Assembly (NCBI RefSeq): GCF_002736145.1
Contig: NZ_CP024160.1
Span: 2,232,001-2,296,000, forward strand
Length of the DNA: 64,000 nucleotides
Direction of reading: 5' to 3'
Origin: Collinsella aerofaciens
GTDB taxonomy: Bacteria > Actinomycetota > Coriobacteriia > Coriobacteriales > Coriobacteriaceae
A program made the translations under genes and the position numbers. Every line of letters starts with the position of its first letter. The first letter of the stretch is position 1. Positions 54,604-62,933 of this stretch are shown here, piece after piece. The notes beneath the pieces are model-generated. The model did no database searches. It was not told the DNA's origin and was given only the letters and a program-made list of their open reading frames with translations.

Positions 54604-55335
54604 CTATCTCGCCTCATCGGAACGCGCCAGGACGTCCCATTTGTTGTACGAGCCCTCGGCCTGAAGATCCCTGACGAGGGCCTCATAGCGGGTCTCGAGG
54701 TCTTTCTCCTCACACGGGAAGAGCAGAATCATCATTGGTCTTTTGAACTTGAAGTTAGCGTAGACGTCGATGTTGCCGAAACCGCAAAGCTGGGTGTAGA
54801 TACTGAAGCCCATGGATTTGCCGCAACCGACATAGACGTCCTCGTAGGCGGAAGGATCTTTCTCTCGTGCCGATTTCATCGTGGCGATGGCGTAGCAGCC
54901 AGCGATTGCCATGTACCCATCGTTGAGGTCGGCTTCGCTGGAGACGTTGTTCTCGAAGTTCTCGAAGAACTCTTTTGCGGAGATCGGCGGAAGCGATTTT
55001 GCCACAGCCTTCTTGCGGGCTGCCTCGAGTGACTTTCGCCGCTCCTTCTTGTCTTTGATTGCCTGGCTCTTTGAAAGGAATGAGTCCCTGGCTCCTCCCA
55101 GGCTATCTACCGCCTGCTTCCCCCTCTGCTGCGTCCAGTCGATCAGAGTAGGCCCGTATTTGTTCACAGCGGGTTCAACGAAAGGCCGAACGTCCTTTCC
55201 TATGTCGATAGCCCTTTTGACGTCTTGCAGCTTTATCTTTCCCAATTGCGCGCCTCTGTTCACGGACACCGGGAGCTCATCGAGCAGCTTTCGGCGGTGT
55301 CTTGTTTTCATCAAGTGCGTAAAATATCTCACCAT
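54604..55335 (-). CDS. hypothetical protein, upstream partner of the split gene
   Basis: A 243-residue protein that I do not recognise. The N-terminal third is basic and helical (RHRRKLLDELPVSVNRGAQ), a middle basic segment has AIKDKKERRKSLEAARKKAV, and the C-terminal half looks globular (DGYMAIAGCYAIATMKSAR, CGFGNIDVYANFKFKRPMM). I start at 55335, where AAGGGG lies 10 bases upstream inside a hairpin arm; the next in-frame ATG has no ribosome binding site. It ends 11 bases before the split gene, so the two form one transcription unit. Confidence 0.6.
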   Translation of the reverse strand: MVRYFTHLMKTRHRRKLLDELPVSVNRGAQLGKIKLQDVKRAIDIGKDVRPFVEPAVNKYGPTLIDWTQQRGKQAVDSLGGARDSFLSKSQAIKDKKERRKSLEAARKKAVAKSLPPISAKEFFENFENNVSSEADLNDGYMAIAGCYAIATMKSAREKDPSAYEDVYVGCGKSMGFSIYTQLCGFGNIDVYANFKFKRPMMILLFPCEEKDLETRYEALVRDLQAEGSYNKWDVLARSDEAR

Positions 55336-55341
55336 ATGCAA

Positions 55342-55373
55342 GACCCCTTGCCGAGATATAGCGGCAAGGGGTC
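55342..55373. promoter_or_regulatory. 12-bp perfect hairpin covering a ribosome binding site
   Basis: GACCCCTTGCCG (55342-55353) and CGGCAAGGGGTC (55362-55373) flank eight bases. On the minus strand the second arm read (GGCAAGGGGTC) contains AAGGGG, the ribosome binding site for the gene starting at 55335. The hairpin also lies 39 bases after the sortase operon, so it could be a terminator, but no T-run follows. Confidence 0.6.
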
Positions 55374-55411
55374 GAAGGGCCATATTCGGTTTTAGTTTCG
55401 ATTTGCAATTC

Positions 55412-55507
55412 CTAGTCCCGGTCGTCGTCGCCGGCTGCGCAGCAGGCGTAGGCCGTAAGAGTGAGGAGCCCCATGAGGAGCCCTATTCCGAAGGGCGCGA
55501 ATCCCAT
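55412..55507 (-). CDS. 31-residue hydrophobic peptide downstream of sortase
   Basis: A short frame with a perfect AAGGAGGTGGAAAC ribosome binding site. The peptide begins MGFAPFGIGLLMGLLTL, then has TAYACCAAG and a charged end. It overlaps the sortase 3' end by 25 bases. The single hydrophobic segment followed by a cysteine pair suggests a membrane-anchored peptide. No family is recognised, but the excellent start signal supports translation. Confidence 0.6.
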   Translation of the reverse strand: MGFAPFGIGLLMGLLTLTAYACCAAGDDDRD

Positions 55508-56214
55508 GTTTCCACCTCCTTCGCGTAGACGACGGTGCGCGAGTTGCTCGTCTGGTAGCTGCAGGTCACGAAGGCCCAGGCCTGCTCGACGTCCGCCGGC
55601 TCTTCCAGGACGACCTCGCACCGGGACAATTTGTCCCCGAGGTAGGCGTCGAGCTCCGCCGCGTCTGCGAAGTCGGTCCGCTTGCCCTCCGAGCTCGCGT
55701 CGACCACGTCCACCGCGAAGACCTCGAGCTCGATTGTTTTCTCGCGGGTGAAGACCCGGAAGGTGCGGTGGCCCTCGGCGAAGTCTCGCGACGAGTACTG
55801 CGCGAGCGGCGCGAACATGGTGCCGTCGGACATGTGGTGCCCGTAGACGATGACGAGCGGGCTCCCGGCGCCCTGCGCGCACCCGGCGTCGATGTAGGGA
55901 GCGCCCCATGCGGATCTTTCACCGCTGGCGTCGTGCGTGAGGTAGAAGTCGGGCGATTCCTGCCGGCCCTGGACGATCGGGTAGTCGACGGTCGTGCCCG
56001 GCACGCGCACCCATGCGACGACGGAGGCGGGAAGGGCGTCCCAGTCGATTCCGCCTCCCTCCTCTTGCTCGTCCTCGGCGGCGCCCTCCACCGCGGCGGG
56101 GACCTCGTGGACCTTGTACGGGTTCCTCTCGGGCTGCGGCAAGACGGCGAGCGCCGCCAGCGCCAGCAACGCCACGATGACGGCGAGGACCGTGGCGGCT
56201 TTCCCTTTGTTCAT
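55483..56214 (-). CDS. class B-type sortase
   Basis: A 243-residue transpeptidase with an N-terminal membrane anchor (AATVLAVIVALLALAALAVLP). The fold starts at VAWVRVPGTTVDYPIVQGR. The catalytic histidine is in VIVYGHHMSDGTMFAPL, the cysteine in AFVTCSYQT and the arginine in SNSRTVVYAKE, all present. It would attach the neighbouring VaFE surface protein to the cell wall, helping conjugation contact. GGAGG precedes the ATG. It is encoded 72 bases downstream of its likely substrate. Confidence 0.9.
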   Translation of the reverse strand: MNKGKAATVLAVIVALLALAALAVLPQPERNPYKVHEVPAAVEGAAEDEQEEGGGIDWDALPASVVAWVRVPGTTVDYPIVQGRQESPDFYLTHDASGERSAWGAPYIDAGCAQGAGSPLVIVYGHHMSDGTMFAPLAQYSSRDFAEGHRTFRVFTREKTIELEVFAVDVVDASSEGKRTDFADAAELDAYLGDKLSRCEVVLEEPADVEQAWAFVTCSYQTSNSRTVVYAKEVETWDSRPSE

Positions 56215-56286
56215 GTCCTCCCCCGTTCGCAGGGGAGGCCCCGGGCGAGCGCCCAGGGCCTCCGGTTCGGTGTCGATGCGCTGCCG

Positions 56287-59016
56287 CTACTCTTCCGGCT
56301 TTTCGGCCGCCTCGTCCTTGCTCGCGCCGGCCGTCTTGCGCTTGCGATACGCAAGCGCTCCGCCCGCACCCGCCGCAGCTGCCAGAGCGATGCCCGCGGC
56401 CACGGCGTAGCCGGTGCCGTCGGGGGCGTCGGCCCCGGTCTTGGCGTAGGGCTCCTCGGGGATCTCGGGCGTGTCGGGGTTGTCCACGACGACGCTCTGC
56501 TCGGCGGAGTCGATGTCCTCGTGGGTCGCAACGACGTTGCCGGCGGAGTCCAGGACCTTCTCGAAGACGACGAGCTCGTCTCCCTCGGCCAGGCCCTCGG
56601 TGTCGAACTCGAAGGTCACCTCGACGGTGCCGGAGGGCGCCTCGGGCTCGAAGGGCGTGCGCGCGGTCACCTCGCTGCCGTCCTTGTCGAGGAACGGCTC
56701 TCCGGTACCCTTGTCCATGAGCGTGCCCACGGCGATGTAGGTCTCGCCGGGGACGAGGCCCTTGTAGGCCACCGTGTCAATGACCTTGGCCTTGCCGGCC
56801 TCGATGACCCGGTCGCCGTCGGCGACGTCGGCCGCCTGGGTGCCCACCTCGACGGCGACGTGGACTGTTTGGCCCTCGTCGGAGAGGTCCGCGTGCGACG
56901 CCACCTCGGCTCCGTCCTTGCGCAGGCTCTCGAACACGACCAGGTCGCGGCCGCCGAGCAGGCTCGCGTCGAAGGAGATCTCGACGTCCCGGCTGCCCGT
57001 CGAGAGCGCGGGGGCGAACTCGGCCTTGGCCTCCACGGGCATGCCCGAGGCGTCGGCCACGGGCTCGCCGGTCGCCTTGTCGACGAGGGTGGCCGAGAGC
57101 TCGTACTCCTCGCCGGCCTTCAGCCCCTCGTAGGCCACCGCGTCGACGACCTTGGCCTCGGCGTCGGCCGAGACGTCCTTGTCGCCGTCCGCCCCGTCCT
57201 TTGCCGTGGTGGAGATGCGCGGGCCCTCCTGGTCGTCAAGGCCCATCCACACGGCCTTCGCGACCGTCGAGTCGCGATCGATCCAGAAACTCCTCGTGAC
57301 GAGCTCGAGGCCCTCGTTGGCATCGCAGCGCATCTCGGTCATGGTGTAGGCGCCGTACGGCAGGGCCGCCAGCGAGTCGTCGACCGGCGCCGAGGAGCCG
57401 TCCTCTCCGAGCGAGAACCAGATGCCGGCCTTCGGGTCCATGTCGGCGGCAGCAATCGGGCCCTCATGGCCGAGCAGGGCGTCGTTGGCGTTGGTGTCCC
57501 TCGAGTGCCTGTTCCAGCTGCTCGCGGTCGACGCGTCGCCGTTGCGGTCCGTCACCAGCACGTGAGTCTCGCCGGTGGCCGCGTTCTCGATGGCGAACGG
57601 GACCATGAGGCCGGCGTTGTCGGACTCGCTCTTCTTGGAGAGCTCGAGGTCGTTGCGCACCACCTGGTCGCGGAACTCGAGCGCGGCGCCGTCCGCGGAG
57701 GCGCTCACGATCTCGCCGGCGGCGCGGACCTCGAAGGTGCGGGGCTCGCCGTCGGTCAGCAGGTAGCTCCCGTTCGTCGCCGTCTCCTGCACGTCGTAGG
57801 TCCCGTACGGAAGGGCGTCGGCCGCGGTCTGCGCGGTGTAGGCGCCGGCCTCGTCGTTCCATGCGGTGGTCAGCGAGGCCACGGCTTCGCCCGGCTCGCG
57901 CCACTCGCCGTCCACGAGGACCTTGTGCGCCGAGCGGTTCGTGACGGTGAACTCGATTCCGTCGAGGCCGGGGTGCTCGCCCGGGGCCTCCGCGTGGCCG
58001 CTGCCCGCGAGCGCCTCGGACGCCTGCAGCTCCTTGTCGGACTTGGTCACCTGCACGCCGCCGCGGAAGACCTCGTCGGTCACGGGGTCGCCCGTGAGGT
58101 CGGCTACCTCGCCGGCCTTCACGGCGAACGCGACGGAGGCGTCGCTGGCGTCGTAGCCCTCGGGCGCTCCGGACTCGACGATGCGGTAGCTGCCCGCGGG
58201 AAGCGCGCCGGCGCCGGTGGCGGCGACGTGCGACCCGTCCTCGGGAGCGGTCTTGATCGTGGCGCAGACCTCGCCGTCGGCGTAGTACTTGCCGCCGACC
58301 AGCACGTATCGGCCGGTCTCGTTCACTACGGAGAAGCTCGCGCCGTCGAGCGAGGCGTCGCCCTGGGGCTCGGCGCCCGCCTCGGAGTCCTCTTTGGCGA
58401 CCTTGACGCCGCCTGCGGACCAGCTGAAGCTCACGAGCGTCTGGGAGCCGCCGCCGGTCCTGACGCAGAACGCCTCGAACCCGGCGGATACCTTGCCGGC
58501 GCCCGCCTTCATCTTGGCGAAGGTCCCGCCGATCAGCTCGGATTTCGCCCAGGAGGCGAACTCGGCGCTCGTGCCGTGCGTGGCAGCCGACTCGGACCCA
58601 GAGTAGGCGTAGGCGATGAGCACGTGGCTCGCCGCGGCGTACTTCGCGTCGTCCCAGCCGCCGCCGTCGTACCAGCTGCCCGGGAACATCGACGCGTCGA
58701 AGCCGGGAGAGCCGAACGAGTACCAGATGGCCGCTGTCACGTCGCCGCTCGGCACGGGGCTCGTCGAGTAGGAGCCCGGCGCGGGCGTCGGGGACGAGGG
58801 CTCGGCGCAGTAGGCGATGTTCCCGTCGGCGCTCATCCACGTGGTGGCGAAGCCGCCGTAGGGGATCTTGCCGCCGATGGACACGTCTACCGTGCTCGGC
58901 GCGGCGTAGGCGGGCGAGGCCGCCACGGAGGCGAGCAGCGCCCCCGCCGCCAGGATGAGCGCCATGGCGCATCGGAGGAGCTTTTCCTGCAGGGTGCAGT
59001 CTTTCGCTGCGTTCAT
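56287..59016 (-). CDS. VaFE/CnaB-repeat surface protein with variant sorting signal
   Basis: A 909-residue secreted surface protein. A signal peptide (ALILAAGALLASVAASPAYA) is followed by an N-terminal domain with AYCAEPSS near 68, then several CnaB/SpaA-like domains (for example SLDGASFSVVNETGRYVLV) and two VaFE-type domains with VVDAVAYEGLKAGEEYEL and VIDTVAYKGLVPGETY, each ending near a VVFE segment. The C-terminus has YAKTG followed by a hydrophobic helix and RKRK tail. YAKTG replaces LPxTG and may suit the adjacent class B-like sortase. It probably mediates adhesion or mating-pair contact. Confidence 0.88.
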   Translation of the reverse strand: MNAAKDCTLQEKLLRCAMALILAAGALLASVAASPAYAAPSTVDVSIGGKIPYGGFATTWMSADGNIAYCAEPSSPTPAPGSYSTSPVPSGDVTAAIWYSFGSPGFDASMFPGSWYDGGGWDDAKYAAASHVLIAYAYSGSESAATHGTSAEFASWAKSELIGGTFAKMKAGAGKVSAGFEAFCVRTGGGSQTLVSFSWSAGGVKVAKEDSEAGAEPQGDASLDGASFSVVNETGRYVLVGGKYYADGEVCATIKTAPEDGSHVAATGAGALPAGSYRIVESGAPEGYDASDASVAFAVKAGEVADLTGDPVTDEVFRGGVQVTKSDKELQASEALAGSGHAEAPGEHPGLDGIEFTVTNRSAHKVLVDGEWREPGEAVASLTTAWNDEAGAYTAQTAADALPYGTYDVQETATNGSYLLTDGEPRTFEVRAAGEIVSASADGAALEFRDQVVRNDLELSKKSESDNAGLMVPFAIENAATGETHVLVTDRNGDASTASSWNRHSRDTNANDALLGHEGPIAAADMDPKAGIWFSLGEDGSSAPVDDSLAALPYGAYTMTEMRCDANEGLELVTRSFWIDRDSTVAKAVWMGLDDQEGPRISTTAKDGADGDKDVSADAEAKVVDAVAYEGLKAGEEYELSATLVDKATGEPVADASGMPVEAKAEFAPALSTGSRDVEISFDASLLGGRDLVVFESLRKDGAEVASHADLSDEGQTVHVAVEVGTQAADVADGDRVIEAGKAKVIDTVAYKGLVPGETYIAVGTLMDKGTGEPFLDKDGSEVTARTPFEPEAPSGTVEVTFEFDTEGLAEGDELVVFEKVLDSAGNVVATHEDIDSAEQSVVVDNPDTPEIPEEPYAKTGADAPDGTGYAVAAGIALAAAAGAGGALAYRKRKTAGASKDEAAEKPEE

Positions 59017-59028
59017 CTTTCCGCCTCC

Positions 59029-59487
59029 CTATCTCTCGACGCTTCGCTGGGCGCGGGGCGCCTCGTGCTCGGTGGCGCGGCTCGCCTGGCGGGCGTGCTC
59101 GGCGCGCTCCGCGAGGTAGCGCGAGCGACCTGCGTCAACGGCCTCCTTGAGCTGCGCCGGCATGACCTTCACGGTGTCCTTGACCGCGCGGCCGCCCTCG
59201 TCGAGCTCGGGCTGGCCGTCCGGGCCCATCACCGTCTTCCTCAGCCACACCTCGCGGTTCGCGAGCAGCGGTATGTCCCGGAAGTCGGCCCCCTTGAAGC
59301 GGCTCTCGTTCACGAACATGGGGCTGAACTCGTAGCCTCCCACGTCCACGCCGTCGACGACGGTGCCCTTGGGAAGGGTCGCCGAGTTGAAGGTCCTGGC
59401 TTCGCCGGTCGCGCGGTCGGTGTACTCGATGCCCTCGCGCACGAAGCTCTTGTGCAGCGAGAGGTACACGTTCTTCCTCTCTTCCAT
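59029..59487 (-). CDS. conjugation-operon hypothetical protein
   Basis: A 152-residue protein beginning MEERKNVYLSLHKSFVREG. The start at 59487 follows AAAGGAGGAAAG. It contains TFNSATLPKGTVVDGVDVGGY and EVWLRKTVMGPDGQPELDEGG. There are no membrane segments. Proteins of this general kind occur in Coriobacteriia and Firmicutes conjugation operons but have no assigned role. The C-terminal third is rich in Ala, Arg and Glu and probably helical. Confidence 0.6.
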   Translation of the reverse strand: MEERKNVYLSLHKSFVREGIEYTDRATGEARTFNSATLPKGTVVDGVDVGGYEFSPMFVNESRFKGADFRDIPLLANREVWLRKTVMGPDGQPELDEGGRAVKDTVKVMPAQLKEAVDAGRSRYLAERAEHARQASRATEHEAPRAQRSVER

Positions 59488-59596
59488 GTCTTTCCTCCTT
59501 TTCGTTTTCAATCGGTCCTTGTCTTCATCCGCCGGGACGCGTGCCCTGGCGCGGTGCCCCTATCTCATGGCGACCGCCCCCTTCCTCTCTTTTCCG

Positions 59597-60598
59597 CTAG
59601 AAGCCGCTCACGATGTCGCGTGCCCAGGAGCCGCTTTTCACGAGGGCCAGGATGAGCAGCACGCACATGGCCAGGTACTGCAGCGCGTAGGTGAGCCCGT
59701 TGGCTATCGCGTCCGCGGGGGTGCCCGTCCCGGGGTTCGCCCCGGTGAGCCCGCCGAGCACGAGCGGGAACGATATGAGCAGCACGAGGATGATGACGCC
59801 GGCGATGCAGACCGCCCCGAAGCTCTTCAGGTAGCCGAGGCCTATCTGGCGCGTGGCGTCCATGCCGAGGAACGCCAGCGGGATCGGGGCGAACGCGGCC
59901 ATGATGTAGAGCTGGAGCGCGCGGGCCCAGCAGACCACGAGGGCGACGACGTAGGCCGCCAGCACCACGACCCAGCTGATGAGGCTCACGACGAGCATGG
60001 CGATGAGCGACGGGATGTCGTCGTCGGTGGTGACGACGGACACCTCGGGCAGGTCGAGCGCGCCTCCGGCGCCGAAGAGCGCCTCGACTCGGTCGATGGC
60101 GAGCCCGCAGACCTCGTAGATCGACGCCATCAGGTCGAAGCTGTTCTGTATGAGGAACAGGAACACGGCGAAGAACACGAGGAGGAAAACGACCTCCTTG
60201 ACGCCGGGAAGGCTCTGGCTGCCGTCCATGCGCTGGGAGATCTCGATGAGCTTCAGGGTGAAGACCAGGCCGAGCACCCCGCACCCGATCGGCAGGATGG
60301 CAACCTGCCATACGCCCCGGGCGACGTCGTGCATGGTCAGGTCGCTCGAGCTCGTGAGCATGTGCGCGAAGTCGGCCGAGAGGATCCCGTTCGCGCCGAT
60401 CGACCCGAGCACGCCCGTTTGCGCCTTGAACATCCAGTTGCAGCAGTCGCGCAGAAGGCCGCACAGCCAATCGTTGACGTCCCCGGCTATGTCGGCGTAT
60501 GCCGGCTGCACGGGGACGAGCAGGAGCGCGCAGAGGGCGAACGCCGTCGCGGCGGAGACGGCGAAGGCCCTTCGGCGTCGCGATTCAAGCGCCCGCAC
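59597..60598 (-). CDS. TrbL/VirB6-like conjugation membrane protein
   Basis: A 333-residue polytopic membrane protein with a GTG start four bases inside the preceding stop region and GGAGG upstream. A signal-like N-terminus (AATAFALCALLLVPVQPAYA) is followed by about six membrane segments (VFLLVFFAVFLFLI, LIAMLVVSLISWVVVLAAY, AVCIAGVIILVLLISFPLVL). It is the inner-membrane pore component of the type IV secretion apparatus. Its order between the anchored protein and the VaFE gene is typical of Gram-positive elements. Confidence 0.82.
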   Translation of the reverse strand: MRALESRRRRAFAVSAATAFALCALLLVPVQPAYADIAGDVNDWLCGLLRDCCNWMFKAQTGVLGSIGANGILSADFAHMLTSSSDLTMHDVARGVWQVAILPIGCGVLGLVFTLKLIEISQRMDGSQSLPGVKEVVFLLVFFAVFLFLIQNSFDLMASIYEVCGLAIDRVEALFGAGGALDLPEVSVVTTDDDIPSLIAMLVVSLISWVVVLAAYVVALVVCWARALQLYIMAAFAPIPLAFLGMDATRQIGLGYLKSFGAVCIAGVIILVLLISFPLVLGGLTGANPGTGTPADAIANGLTYALQYLAMCVLLILALVKSGSWARDIVSGF

Positions 60599-60600
60599 GG

Positions 60601-61320
60601 CTACATCGCCTCCAGCGAGCCGCCGCGCGAGACCACGGTGACCACCGTCGAGGCGGGGTCGTCGAGCGTGAAGGTCGTCGACGCGACGTTCCCGGCGTAG
60701 TCGAGCCACACCTCCTTGTCCCAGGTGGCTCCCGTCGCCTGCGGGGACACCTCCGCCGCCTTCCCGGCGACGGCCTCCTCGATGGCGGCGGCATCCGCGC
60801 CAAGCGCCTCGGAGAGGCGGTCGTCGGTGCCGGTCACGGAGAACGCTCCGTCTTGCGCCTTCTGGGGCACGTAGGCCTGCGTCAGGAGGTCGCATGCCAG
60901 GGTGCGGTTGTCCCCGTCGCCCGAGACCTGGATGAGCGACAGGCCTCCCGCCTTGTCGCCGGTTCCCTTGACCTCGATGGGCACGCTGAGCACGCCGCCG
61001 GCCTCGGAGGGCTCCTCGGCCGAGAAGAACCAGGCGCGCTCGGTGCCGCCCGCGCTCTCCACCATGGCGCCCTCGACGATCCGCAGCGTGGCCGTCGGGT
61101 CGTCGGCGCCCGTCCATGTGGTGTTCCAGAGCGCCTCGGCGCCCGATGTCGCCTTTCCAGTCTCCGAGCCAGTGCCTTCAGGGGCGCCGGCCATCGCGGA
61201 CGGCGCCTGCTCCTGGGGGCTTTCCTGCGGGGCGATGGCGCAGCGCGCCACGCCCGCGCCGAGCGCCACGACGAGCGCGCCTGCCGCGACGGCGGCCATG
61301 ACCCTTGACTTTCCCTGCAT
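60601..61320 (-). CDS. membrane-anchored conjugation accessory protein
   Basis: A 239-residue protein with an N-terminal membrane helix (VMAAVAAGALVVALGAGVARC) and an extracellular domain. The low-complexity linker (EQAPSAMAGAPEG) leads to a folded part with LWNTTWTGADDPTATLRIVEG and LSLIQVSGDGDNRTLACDLL. A cysteine at the membrane border is not in a proper lipobox. The topology resembles VirB8/TcpC-like scaffold proteins, but I see no clear family signature. It sits between the hydrolase and TrbL-like genes. Confidence 0.55.
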   Translation of the reverse strand: MQGKSRVMAAVAAGALVVALGAGVARCAIAPQESPQEQAPSAMAGAPEGTGSETGKATSGAEALWNTTWTGADDPTATLRIVEGAMVESAGGTERAWFFSAEEPSEAGGVLSVPIEVKGTGDKAGGLSLIQVSGDGDNRTLACDLLTQAYVPQKAQDGAFSVTGTDDRLSEALGADAAAIEEAVAGKAAEVSPQATGATWDKEVWLDYAGNVASTTFTLDDPASTVVTVVSRGGSLEAM

Positions 61321-61329
61321 TGGTTTCTC

Positions 61330-62931
61330 CTATCTCGCGGTGAGCGCGCAGCTGAAGCTGCCGATGCCGCTCGCTATGCGGCACACGTCGCCCGTTCGCG
61401 GCTCGTGTATGTACCTGTCGTCGCCGATGTAGATGGCCACGTGGCCCGAGCGGTAGAGGATGTCGCCGGGCTTCGCCTCCGAGAGCGGTATGCGCCTGAG
61501 CTCCTCGTACTGGGAACCCGTGTAGTGGCTTATGCGGATGCCCGCCTGCGCGTAGCAGTACTGCGTGAGCCCGCTGCAGTCGAGCGCCTTGCCGGGGGTC
61601 GAGCCTCCCCACACGTAGGGCACGCCGAGCTGGCTGTACGCCGCCTCGACGATCGCGTTCCCGCTCGCGGACGGGTCCTTCAGGTCCTCGACCGTCATGG
61701 AGTCGAGCCGGTAGAGGCCCCATTGCGCCATGATCGACTTCAGGGACTCGACGTAGGACGAGTCGGTCGCCCAGCCGGCGTCCTTGAGCCCCTCGGCCAT
61801 CCTGTCCGAGTCGTGCCCCTCGATCGCCTCGCGGATGAGGGCGTTGCCCGAGTAGCGCTCCGCCTGCAGGAAGATCCTGCTGCGGAAGCGGATGCACTCG
61901 GCGTCGCCGGTGAAGCGGATGAAGCTCGCCGTGATCTGGGTGTGCTCGCCGGGCACGTACTCCTCGCTGGTGGCCCAGTTCGCCTTGCCTGCGACCTCCG
62001 GGCAGCCCGCGTAGCCCGACCACCACTTCATGCCGAAGAGGTTGTGGTCGCGCTCTGCGAGCCGGCTCATGCGGTCGCCCTGGCCGGACTCCTGGATGAT
62101 CTGCGCGATGGTGCAGCCCGCCGGGTGCCCGTACTCCTCCTGGCACTCGAGCGCCGCCTCGACCATCTCGTAGGTGATGTAGGGCGGCAGCCCCTCGAGA
62201 CCCTGCTTGGAGGCCGCGTCGTCCCAGAAGCCGAACAGCGCGCTCAGCAGCTGCGCGACGGCGAGCGCGCAGGCGACGAAGGCCACGATGCCGGCCACCG
62301 CCCCGAGCAGGGCGGGCGCTGCGCCCGAGGCCGCGCCCGCGATCGCGGAGGCGGCGCCCTTCGACCCCGCGGCGCGGGCCGCCTCGCCCGACGCCTGCGC
62401 GGCCGCCTGGGCCGCCTGGTGCCTGACCGGGGCGGTCGCGCCGGCTGCCTCGGGGCCGCGCGCGCCTCCCTTGGGGGCGCCGAGGGCGGTCGCCGCCTTG
62501 CGGCTGCCTTGGGCTGCTTTCTTCGCCTTCCTCTGCCGCAGCCTTCCCGCGGCCTTCTTGGACGCGCGCCCCGCGTCGTACATGCCCGAGGCGCCCTCGA
62601 GCTCCTCCGAGTCGTCGAATTGGGAGACGGCCTCCCGGGCGATCGCCAGCTTCGCCGCCTCGACGCGCGAGCGCATCGCGGCCGCCGCGCGCCGGTCGCC
62701 GGCGGGTTGGGACAATTTGTCCCCGAGCCCGCCTTCCGGAGCATCGGGCTTGGAGGGGCGCTCCTTCGCCGTTGCGGCGGGGCCTCCCGCCTCGTCGAGC
62801 GGGCCGGCTCCCTCCGAGACGTTTCCCAGGGCGTCGCGCTCGGTCTCCGTGACGTCGCCCGAGGTGAGCACGTCGCGGCGCTGCGCCCCGACCACCTCGA
62901 GCATCCCGCCGCCCTCGCTCGGGCCGGCCAT
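61330..62931 (-). CDS. bifunctional cell-wall hydrolase (glucosaminidase-like plus NlpC/P60)
   Basis: A 533-residue protein. The first 200 residues are charged and Ala-rich, then a membrane segment (LLGAVAGIVAFVACALAVAQLL). Next is a lysozyme/glucosaminidase-type domain with CTIAQIIQESGQGDRMSRLA and NLFGMKWW. The C-terminal NlpC/P60 peptidase has its catalytic cysteine in KALDCSGLTQYCY and histidine in RSGHVAIYIGDD. This is the CwlT-like architecture that locally opens the wall for the conjugation channel. ATG 62931 lies two bases after the VirB4 stop. Confidence 0.9.
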   Translation of the reverse strand: MAGPSEGGGMLEVVGAQRRDVLTSGDVTETERDALGNVSEGAGPLDEAGGPAATAKERPSKPDAPEGGLGDKLSQPAGDRRAAAAMRSRVEAAKLAIAREAVSQFDDSEELEGASGMYDAGRASKKAAGRLRQRKAKKAAQGSRKAATALGAPKGGARGPEAAGATAPVRHQAAQAAAQASGEAARAAGSKGAASAIAGAASGAAPALLGAVAGIVAFVACALAVAQLLSALFGFWDDAASKQGLEGLPPYITYEMVEAALECQEEYGHPAGCTIAQIIQESGQGDRMSRLAERDHNLFGMKWWSGYAGCPEVAGKANWATSEEYVPGEHTQITASFIRFTGDAECIRFRSRIFLQAERYSGNALIREAIEGHDSDRMAEGLKDAGWATDSSYVESLKSIMAQWGLYRLDSMTVEDLKDPSASGNAIVEAAYSQLGVPYVWGGSTPGKALDCSGLTQYCYAQAGIRISHYTGSQYEELRRIPLSEAKPGDILYRSGHVAIYIGDDRYIHEPRTGDVCRIASGIGSFSCALTAR

Positions 62932-62933
62932 TC

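Noticed and set aside
55768-59655. 1,295-codon plus-strand frame opposite the sortase and VaFE genes
   Set aside because: An antisense shadow in GC-rich DNA. The minus-strand proteins have clear domains and ribosome binding sites.
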